Assembly: GCF_002943715.1 (NCBI RefSeq)
Contig: NZ_MQUA01000013.1
Coordinates: 1,915,001 to 1,979,000 of the forward strand
Direction of reading: 5' to 3'
DNA: 64,000 nucleotides
From: Polaribacter filamentus
GTDB taxonomy: Bacteria; Bacteroidota; Bacteroidia; Flavobacteriales; Flavobacteriaceae
Positions within the stretch are counted from its first letter, which is position 1. Each line of letters begins with the position of its first letter. The notes below the pieces were generated by a model, which was not told where the DNA came from, did no database searches, and saw only the letters and a list, made by a program, of their open reading frames with translations. Positions 36,370-44,399 of the stretch are shown piece after piece. The position numbers and the translations under genes were made by a program.

Positions 36370-37722
36370 TTATTGTTTAATTTTGAAGCTTAATTTTGTT
36401 AAACCTTTTTTTACATCAGTATTCTGCATAAATAAATTCCAAAGCAACCCTGTTCTGTAGTTTTCTATCATTACAGGAATAGGCCCTTGATCAATAGCTA
36501 AATATCTAGTTACATACCATTTGTGTTCTAAACTAAACGCATCATAGGGACCATATTTACCAACTAAACTATCGTGATTAGTGTACAAATTTCGCAACAT
36601 TTTCATACTTTCTTTTGGTGTGTAAGGAAATGATGATAAAGCTGCTGTTGGAGAAATAACTCCTAAATCGTCACTTGGTTGGTGTGCGTGGTATCCTTTT
36701 ATTGAATAACTTGCCGTAAATCCCCAAAAGTCTTCTCCATATCCTTTGAAATTTTTAGGGTTTTCCACAGCATAATCGTAATGAATTTTAGCATGATTTT
36801 GTACTAGCTTCCAATAACCTGCATACTTGTCTTTTAATCCGGTAGGATTTAATCCTAAGTAAGAGTAATGCGCCCAAAATAAAGGTCCCGTTAAAGGTTC
36901 CGTTTTCTGATCGTAATAGTTTAAAACTAAATCATGATTGTACAATTTTTGATTCGAAACAATGTCTCCACTTTTTGCCCAACCTTTATGATACACGGAT
37001 GATTTTATAGGATGTGTTGGAGAAGCTGCTGCTAAAACGTACATAATTAAACATTCGTTATAGCCTTTTACGCCAAAATTCTTTGCCCATTGATAGTTTG
37101 GAGACCAATGCCAGTATAAAATATCTTCATCGTTTTTAGTAAAAAAATTCCATTCTACGGTTCGCCACAGGTTGTCTATTTTAGCAACTAATTCTTGTTC
37201 CTGTAGACTACCACCTTTAAAGTACTCTGAAACCGTTAATAAACCTTGTACTAAAAATGCTGTTTCTACTAAATCCGCACCATCATCATTTTTACTAAAA
37301 GGTACCGTTTTTCCTGTTTCACCATTTAACCAATGTGGCCATGCACCATGAAACCTATCTGCTTTTGCTAAAAAATCTACCATTTTATGATAGCGTTCTA
37401 TAGCTTCTCCTTTCGTTATAAAATTTCTTTCTATACCCACTAAGATTGCCATAAAACCAAAACCGCTTCCACCAATGGTTACTGTATTTTTTGGAGTTGT
37501 AGGATATATATTATCCATGTGAAGTCTTTCTCTAGCTAAAGCAGAATTTGGTTCTGCTCCTTCCCAAAAATAATTAAAAGTTTGTTTTTGAACTAGGTCT
37601 AATAATTTTTCATCAGAAAGTTCTTTTTTTGCAGGTTCCTGTGCTCGTTTTTTTACTTCTTTTTTAATATTACAAGTTTTAAGTAAGAAAAGAAGTAAAA
37701 AAAATGAATAGATTATTTTCAT
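36370..37722 (-). CDS. GH144-type endo-beta-1,2-glucanase, lipoprotein (copy 2)
   Basis: A 450-aa paralogue of the neighbouring gene with the same motif series (FNYFWEGAEPNSALARERL, RFHGAWPHWLNGETGKTVPF, ISPTAALSSFPYTPKES, NYRTGLLWNLFMQ). The start chosen is the ATG at 37722, which begins a compact lipoprotein signal (MKIIYSFFLLLFLLKTC). The other in-frame ATG at 37758 touches the arm of a 13-bp hairpin (37758-37790). Many substitutions separate the two copies, so the duplication is old; one may act on long polymer and the other on shorter or differently substituted chains (inference). Confidence 0.82.
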   Translation of the reverse strand: MKIIYSFFLLLFLLKTCNIKKEVKKRAQEPAKKELSDEKLLDLVQKQTFNYFWEGAEPNSALARERLHMDNIYPTTPKNTVTIGGSGFGFMAILVGIERNFITKGEAIERYHKMVDFLAKADRFHGAWPHWLNGETGKTVPFSKNDDGADLVETAFLVQGLLTVSEYFKGGSLQEQELVAKIDNLWRTVEWNFFTKNDEDILYWHWSPNYQWAKNFGVKGYNECLIMYVLAAASPTHPIKSSVYHKGWAKSGDIVSNQKLYNHDLVLNYYDQKTEPLTGPLFWAHYSYLGLNPTGLKDKYAGYWKLVQNHAKIHYDYAVENPKNFKGYGEDFWGFTASYSIKGYHAHQPSDDLGVISPTAALSSFPYTPKESMKMLRNLYTNHDSLVGKYGPYDAFSLEHKWYVTRYLAIDQGPIPVMIENYRTGLLWNLFMQNTDVKKGLTKLSFKIKQ

Positions 37723-37757
37723 ATTAAAGAGGTTATTCTTAGAGTTATATTTATTCA

Positions 37758-37790
37758 TTTAAGCTGTATTCATTATAAATACAGCTTAAA
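37758..37790 (-). promoter_or_regulatory. Intercistronic hairpin between the SGBP gene and the GH144 genes
   Basis: A perfect 13-bp inverted repeat TTTAAGCTGTATT / AATACAGCTTAAA around a 7-nt loop. There is no T-run after it on the minus strand, so it is not a standard terminator. It could set the ratio of binding proteins to enzymes by mRNA stability or attenuation. Confidence 0.55.
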
Positions 37791-37848
37791 ATCATAAACT
37801 CAAATAATATTTAGTAAAAGAAATATGTGCTCTAAAATTAATTAAGAA

Positions 37849-39618
37849 CTACATTATATCTTTAATTTCTTGTTGTGTAAGCACTTTGTTAAAGAAGTGT
37901 AGTTCATCTAAAAAGCTTAAATCTTCTTTATGATTCCAACCATTAAAACGCGGAGATCCAGACATAATAGATACGATGTCACAACCAGTCCAATCTACTC
38001 CACTAATAGCAGACTCTTTAACAAGTTCTCCGTTTATATAAACAATGGCTTTTGTTGGCGAAATTGTAAAAGCAACGTGTGCCCACTCATTTGCAGTAGG
38101 ATCTACATCCGCTGCAGAGCCTCCATCAACCCAAACATCTGAGCTACCAGTACCAACATTTAATTTAATGCGCTGTTTACCACCTGCATTTTCTCTAAAA
38201 AGTCTAAAACCTGAAGTTCTATTATTTTGATTATCAGCTGGATTCCCAACCTCTAAAGGTCCCATAACTAATAAACCTGCTCTATCTGGAGTTGCATTTA
38301 CTTTATACCACATTGTTGCTGAAAATGATTCTCCTTGCAAACCTGTTGTAGGAAATGTTAAATATGAATCCGTTGCACCCGCATAGGCATTACTACCTTT
38401 TTTAGATTCATTTGCATACGCTGGATTACCCACTTTTGTCGCCAAAGCACCTGTAACTAAGTTAGAATAATTATCATTAAAAGGCATGTATAAAGTTTCT
38501 CCAACCGCTGGACCGTAAGGGTTTGTGACACCAATAATATTTTGAATCTCTGTTTGAGTAAGCGCTTTATTGAACATGCGTAAATCATCCATAGAACTAT
38601 TATCATACTTATGATTCCATCCATTAAAACGTGGTGATCCAGACATTATTGATAAAATATCACATCCAGTCCAATCTACACCTCCAACAAGTGTTACTTG
38701 TTTTGCCATTTGGCCATTAATATAGACAACTGCTTCCGTTGAAGAAATTGTAAATGATAGATGTACCCAGTCATTTGTAGCAGGATCTATGTCTGCAGCA
38801 ACTCCACCATCAACCCAAGTATCAGAAGTTCCGTTACCAACATTTAATTTAAAACGTTGTTTTCCTCCAGCATTTTCTCTAAATAATCTAAATCCATTTT
38901 TTCTATTATTCTGTTGGTCATCGGCTTTACCATCATCTTTTGGCCCTATTACTAATACGCCTGCTCTGTCTGGACTTGCATTTACTTTGTACCAAAAAGA
39001 AGCAGAAAATTCGTTGCCTAAACTTAATGTAGAAGTAGATAAAGTAAGATAAGAATCCGCTGCACCAGCATAAGAATTTGTGCCTACAACAGCTTCACCC
39101 GCAAAACCTGGGACACCTACTACTGTTGATTTTGTAACACTAATTAACTCTGTATAATCTCCATCAAAAGCCCAAAATGCAACCTCGTTTGAAAATAAAG
39201 GTAGATAAGGTGGAGCTTTTTCAAAATTTACTTTAGATATGGTTGTTTTACCATCTAAATCTAATGCTATTACTTCTAATACGTGAGGTCCTGTAGTTAC
39301 ATTATTGTATGTAAACTCGTTTAGAACTCTTCTATAATCTTTAAAATCAGTAAAATATCCTATTTCAGTTCCATCCATTTTAACCAGTATGGAGCCAACT
39401 TCAATATCATCTGTTACTTCAAATTTTATATCGATAGGTATTATTTGTTCGTTTACTTTTAATTTAAGACCTTCTGTAGGATACAAAATTTTAACTACAG
39501 GTGCTGTTGCATCTAGTTCTGCTGCAACTTGTGTAAGTGGATCTATACCTTCATTACAAGAAATAAATGCAAGAAGAAAGATAAAAACATTTAGGTATGA
39601 GAATTTTATTTTTTTCAT
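37849..39618 (-). CDS. Surface glycan-binding lipoprotein with two LamG domains
   Basis: A 589-aa lipoprotein (signal ...FIFLLAFISCNEG). Residues about 40-135 form an Ig-like/SusE-like domain (VKILYPTEGLKLKVN...). Two LamG (concanavalin A-like) domains follow at about 185-365 and 405-585. They are near-duplicates, sharing SFSA-WYKVNA-PDRAG, GFRLFRENAGGKQR, WTGCD and IMSGSPRFNGWNHK. No catalytic motif is seen. Its place directly after susD marks it as the SusE/F-equivalent surface glycan-binding protein of the PUL. Confidence 0.82.
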   Translation of the reverse strand: MKKIKFSYLNVFIFLLAFISCNEGIDPLTQVAAELDATAPVVKILYPTEGLKLKVNEQIIPIDIKFEVTDDIEVGSILVKMDGTEIGYFTDFKDYRRVLNEFTYNNVTTGPHVLEVIALDLDGKTTISKVNFEKAPPYLPLFSNEVAFWAFDGDYTELISVTKSTVVGVPGFAGEAVVGTNSYAGAADSYLTLSTSTLSLGNEFSASFWYKVNASPDRAGVLVIGPKDDGKADDQQNNRKNGFRLFRENAGGKQRFKLNVGNGTSDTWVDGGVAADIDPATNDWVHLSFTISSTEAVVYINGQMAKQVTLVGGVDWTGCDILSIMSGSPRFNGWNHKYDNSSMDDLRMFNKALTQTEIQNIIGVTNPYGPAVGETLYMPFNDNYSNLVTGALATKVGNPAYANESKKGSNAYAGATDSYLTFPTTGLQGESFSATMWYKVNATPDRAGLLVMGPLEVGNPADNQNNRTSGFRLFRENAGGKQRIKLNVGTGSSDVWVDGGSAADVDPTANEWAHVAFTISPTKAIVYINGELVKESAISGVDWTGCDIVSIMSGSPRFNGWNHKEDLSFLDELHFFNKVLTQQEIKDIM

Positions 39619-39639
39619 TTTATATATTTTTAAAATTTA

Positions 39640-41163
39640 TTATTTACCTAAAACTGGAAATTGATCAACTTGTCCTTGAGGATATGGTAAGTATTTTTTA
39701 TCCGCAGTAAAAGTTCTACCATCATAGCTCAATTCAGAATAACGTTCTAATCTAATCATATCATAATAACGTTTGCCCCACTCCATGCCTAACTCAGCAA
39801 ATTTTTCATCTAAAATATTGTCTAAGGTTACTCCAGAAATAGGAATTAAACCAGCTCTTTGTCTTACAAGATTTACTGCTTGATCTGCTGAAATTGCCGT
39901 TTGAGAAGCACCTTGCTTTAAAGCTTCTGCATACGTTAACAAAATCTCTGCATATCTAATTATAGTATAATTTTTATTACTTCCGTAAGAAGTTCTACCA
40001 GTAATTAACTGTTTAGATGGTAAATAGTGTTTTCCGCTTGCGAAGAAAGCACGCGCATAATCATTTATTTTATCTCCATCTCTTGTTGTATTTTTAACAA
40101 AACTTGGCAAAGTGGCGTATGCTGCATCTTTTTGAATTTCTGCAATTCCACGATTGGTAAATAAAACACTTGTTTCTAATCTTACAGTTTCTCCTCGATC
40201 TAGCATAAACTTAATAAATTTCATACTTGGCTCGTAAAAACCCCAACCACTTTCTGAACCTGCAATTATTGGAGTCCATCCTTGTGGTCCATAAGGCGCA
40301 TATAAATGTGCTTCACGATCTCCTGTACCCTTATTAAAATCTGAATATTGAATTTCTAAAATATTTTCATTCGCTAATTTACCTGGAGTTTTGAATAATT
40401 CGTAAAAATCTGAAAACAAAGCAAATTTTCCAGAATTTATTATTTGACCAGTAGCTTCTGCTACCGCTTGATAATTTTTTAATTCCTGGTTTGCTAATGC
40501 TTTAATTGCTAACGCTGTATACTTAGTTACACCACCGGGCAAATCTTGTCTTTGATTTGGGTGCATATCTGGTAACATAGGTATTGCTTCATCCATTTGA
40601 TCTGACAAATGCTGCATTACCTCTGCCTTTGTAGGAACTACTGTAACGTTTAACAACTCTGATGTATCCGAAGTTTTTGTTAAAAAAACATCACCCCAAA
40701 CACGCGAAATATCAAATAACATAATTGCTCTTAAAACCTTTGCTTCTGCAATATATTGGTCCCCAAGTGCAACCCCTGTAGGGCCTGCAAATTCTTGATA
40801 TTTTTTAATTAAATCCATAGCTGTATGGGTAGAAACTACATCTACATATATGTTTTCCCATAAAGAGTTATACATCCAATAATCTTTATTATAATTAAAA
40901 AGATCTGTTTCTGTAAAATCTTGCTGATCTCCTAAGCCACCAGAGTTCACATCATCTCCTCTTACAGAAATTAACAACGGTTGTTCCCATCCTCTAGATT
41001 GAAAAGCTTCATAAGCTCCAATAATAGAGAGTTTCATATTTTCAGTTTTTGTAAAGTCTGTGCTTCCAGCAAAATTATTATTAAGCTGTGGTTCATCTAA
41101 TTTTTCTGTACAACCTACTAATGATAAAATCATTAATGCTGCAAATAATATAGTTTTCTTCAT
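39640..41163 (-). CDS. SusD/RagB family glycan-binding lipoprotein
   Basis: A 507-aa outer-membrane lipoprotein (signal ...MILSLVGCTEK) with the SusD architecture: an N-terminal TPR-like helical bundle (EAKVLRAIMLFDISRVWGDV, the ALRA-type motif) and the C-terminal RagB/SusD domain (NYTIIRYAEILLTYAEAL ... ELGMEWGKRYYDMIRLER). It forms the lid of the SusC transporter encoded 18 bp upstream and captures oligosaccharides at the surface. Confidence 0.93.
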   Translation of the reverse strand: MKKTILFAALMILSLVGCTEKLDEPQLNNNFAGSTDFTKTENMKLSIIGAYEAFQSRGWEQPLLISVRGDDVNSGGLGDQQDFTETDLFNYNKDYWMYNSLWENIYVDVVSTHTAMDLIKKYQEFAGPTGVALGDQYIAEAKVLRAIMLFDISRVWGDVFLTKTSDTSELLNVTVVPTKAEVMQHLSDQMDEAIPMLPDMHPNQRQDLPGGVTKYTALAIKALANQELKNYQAVAEATGQIINSGKFALFSDFYELFKTPGKLANENILEIQYSDFNKGTGDREAHLYAPYGPQGWTPIIAGSESGWGFYEPSMKFIKFMLDRGETVRLETSVLFTNRGIAEIQKDAAYATLPSFVKNTTRDGDKINDYARAFFASGKHYLPSKQLITGRTSYGSNKNYTIIRYAEILLTYAEALKQGASQTAISADQAVNLVRQRAGLIPISGVTLDNILDEKFAELGMEWGKRYYDMIRLERYSELSYDGRTFTADKKYLPYPQGQVDQFPVLGK

Positions 41164-41180
41164 TTTTTTAACATTATTTT

Positions 41181-44100
41181 TTATATTTTAATATTTAAAC
41201 CAAATATATAAGTCGCAGGTACTGGATATGTTTGGTTATCTACCCCGTTAGATACTTCTGGATTAAATCCGTTGTAACTAAATATTGTTAAAGGTTTTTC
41301 TGCAGTACAATATATTCTTGTTTCTGGAAATCCTTTTTTAGTTTTAATAGTATATCCTAAAGTTATATTTTGAATTCTAAAATAACCTCCGTCTTCAACA
41401 TAATAATCATTTAACTTTTGATTCCAACTTTTTCTCACTGCTGCTGCTGATGGATATGAATTTGTAGTTCCTTCACCGTGCCAACGATTGATAGCAAAAT
41501 CTCTATCCCAGTTAGTATCACTCGTAAAAATAACTTCCATTCTTTTTCTATTTAAAATTTTGTTTCCTCCTTGGCCAAAACCATTTAGAGATAAATCAAA
41601 ATTATCATACGTAACACCTACGTTAAATCCAAAAGAGTATGTTGGTAAATAAGAGCCTAAGCCAACTCTATCGTCGTCGTCGATTGTTGTTGGATCTCCA
41701 CCATTTTCCTTATATTTAAAATCTCCAGGAACTAAATTATTAGCAACCGCCACAGGATCTGCATCTATTTCTGCTTGGTTTTGATATACACCTTCGACTT
41801 CACGACCAAAAAAGGCAAAAATAGATTCTCCTACCATAGAGCGTTGTCTAAATTCGGCAGAACCAGCATCTAAATAAATAGCATTTCCTAAATTTAATAT
41901 TTCATTTTTTAATGTTGAAAAATTCCCCCAATAGTATAACTAAATTTGTCTGAAATTCTTTTATCCCAATTTAAAGCTAACTCGAAACCAGCGTTTCTTA
42001 TTTTTCCAATATTTTGTCTCGTTGATCCAGGAATTAAAGGTCTTTCGACCGGAATAACTGCATCTTCGGTATCTCTAGTATAGTATTCTGCTTCAATAGA
42101 CAAATTATTATCAAAAATTCTTGCTTCTAAACCAACGGTAGTTTCATCTGTAACTTCCCATTTTAAAGCAGTAAAATCACTTGAAGTAATAATTCCGTTA
42201 TAAGGAGTGTCTCCTAACGCTGTGGTAACCGTTTGCGAAGTAATAGATCCGTTACTAGAAGCTACTTTATCATTTCCTAACTTCCCCCAACTTCCTCTAA
42301 GTTTAAGGTAATTAAAGAAATTTGAATCATCCATAAAAGACTCATTTGAAACTACCCAACCAGCACCTACTGTAGGAAAATAACCCCATTTTTCTTGATA
42401 TTTATTGGTACCATCTGCTCTAAAAGTAGCATATAATAAATAGGTGTCATCATAATTATAGGCCAATCTCGTAAAATAAGAAAAACCATATTCTCTTGCT
42501 CCATCATCTGCTACACCTTGCTCTGGAGTTGTTTCTGATTGACTTAAATAATAGGATTCTTCACCAGAAAGTGGGAAATTTAAACCTTGTGCACTTAAAA
42601 ATTGGTAAGATTCATCTCTAAAAGAAGTACCTAATAAAGTTGTTAACTTGTGTTTTCCTATGGATTCATTATACGTTAATATATTATCCCAAATTTGATT
42701 AGAGACCGTAACATTCGATTTATTTAAAGAAGCATTTACGTTTTGAAAATTGTTTCCAACAAAGTAAGGAAGACTTACATTTCTAGATTCAGTAGCTTCA
42801 AAATTTTGATTATAAGAAGATCTAAAAGATAATTTCTCAGGAATTAAGTTTAACTCCGTGTAAAATGTAAATAGCGTCTTTCTTAGTTTAATTCTAGTTT
42901 CATTTAAATCCATAGTAGGAAAAGGATTTTGACCACCTCTATATCCTAAATCTTGTGCATTTGAATAATTTTTAGGAAAAACAGCAGGATAATCTAATAA
43001 GTTAGGATCATAAACTGGCATCGTTGGTACCGCAAAATAAGCACCTCTCCAAGCCGATCCTTGTGCGTCATATCTTGTAGCATTACTAAAAATAGTATTT
43101 GTACCTACTTTAATCCAATCATTTACTTGGAAATCGAATTTACTCCTTAAATTAAAACGTTCATACTGATTTTTCATGTTAAGAATCCCTTCTTGCGAAA
43201 AATAACTCCCACCTACAGAGTAAGTAGCCTTCTCTGAACCACCTGAAGCACCAATTGTATGACTTGTAATAATACCAGGTCTAATAACTTCTTTGTACCA
43301 ATCTGTATTCACATCAGGAACATTTGGATTTATACGGCTTCTTCCATAACGCTGCATAGCATTTAAAATAAATTGCGCATCTGGCGCTGAACCAGACTCT
43401 AAAGCTAACGTAGTAAATTGTTCTGTATTTGCAAGTTTTAAAACATTCTGAGCAACTTGTGCTCCTGAATAACCCTCATACGTAATTTGAGCTTTTTGAT
43501 TTTTCTTACCCGAAGTTGTTTCTATAAGAACGACTCCATTAGCAGCCCTAACACCGTAAATTGCCGAAGCAGAAGCATCTTTAAGAATAGATATTGTAGC
43601 AATATCTTGTGAGTTCAAAAAATCTATATTATCAAAAAACATACCATCTACAACATATAATGGTCCTGAAGCACCTCCAGAATAGGATCCAATACCTCTA
43701 ATACGTATCGTTGGACCTTGCCCAGGACTTCCTGAACTTACTACTTGAAGTCCAGCAACTCTACCTTGTAGGGCTTGCATTACTTGACCTGTTGGAGTTT
43801 TTTGTATTTCTTGAGCTTTAATTGTAGTTATAGATCCTGTTAAATCAGCCTTACGTTGAGAACCATAACCTACCACAACAATCTCATCTAAAGACTGTAC
43901 ATCTCCTTCTAAAACAACATTAATAATTGTTTGATTTTTAACAATAACCTCCATTGTTTTAAAACCAATTGAGCTAAATTGTAAAACGTCTCCTTTATTT
44001 GCTTTAATAGTATAATTACCATCAAAATCTGCACTTAACCCTTTACTAGTTCCTTTTATTAGGATACTTGCACCCGGTATTGGTAAATTATCAGTCGAAT

Positions 44101-44188
44101 CTGAAATTGTTCCCGTAATTTTAATCTCTTGGGCAGAAATAGCTACTGACAAAAGAATTGTTAATAAAAAAATAATCCTAGTTTTCAT
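41181..44188 (-). pseudogene. SusC/RagA TonB-dependent receptor, one-base frameshift near the C-terminus
   Basis: The frame from 44188 gives 759 aa and stops at 41909 after TIGGIFQH. The following frame restores the beta-barrel (...NFSTLKNEILNLGNAIYLDAG...) and ends at 41181 with FGLNIKI. One more base in the G5/A run near 41930 joins them into about 1,000 aa, the normal SusC size. The N-terminus has a signal peptide, a carboxypeptidase-regulatory-like domain (TGTISDSTDNLPIPGASILIKGT), TonB box DEIVVVGYG and plug domain. There is no STN domain, so it is not FecI/FecR-coupled. It imports glycan oligomers across the outer membrane with SusD. Confidence 0.88.
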
Positions 44189-44266
44189 ATCGATTTAAAA
44201 GTTTTTTGTTCGAGTTAAAATTACAAAGGTTTTTTAATTAACAAATAATTAACACCCCTTTTTAAA

Positions 44267-44273
44267 TACGTCA
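44267..44273 (+). promoter_or_regulatory. TGACGTA box, inverted copy
   Basis: TACGTCA on the plus strand, the inverse of the three TGACGTA boxes that follow. Candidate half-site of the PUL regulator. Confidence 0.45.
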
Positions 44274-44303
44274 AGCTTTAAAAAAGTTGGTAAAATCAAT
44301 AAA

Positions 44304-44375
44304 TGACGTATATTTTAAAGGAAGAATAATCGATAAAAAAGGCTTTTAAAGATAGAATGACGTAGTTATGACGTA
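44304..44375 (+). promoter_or_regulatory. Three direct TGACGTA boxes in the susC promoter region
   Basis: ATGACGTA occurs with its T at 44304, 44358 and 44369. The last two are 11 bp apart, one helical turn. They lie in the 211-bp gap between the regulator gene and susC, where the activator should bind. A weak -7-like AACCTTTG (minus strand, 44224-44231) is closer to susC. Confidence 0.55.
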
Positions 44376-44399
44376 CAATTAAAATACTGATTTCGTATT

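Noticed and set aside
38000..39100. Repeated sequence blocks suggesting a CRISPR or tandem array
   Set aside because: They are the two LamG domains of one gene, repeated once, in frame. No CRISPR-like regular spacing occurs anywhere in the window.
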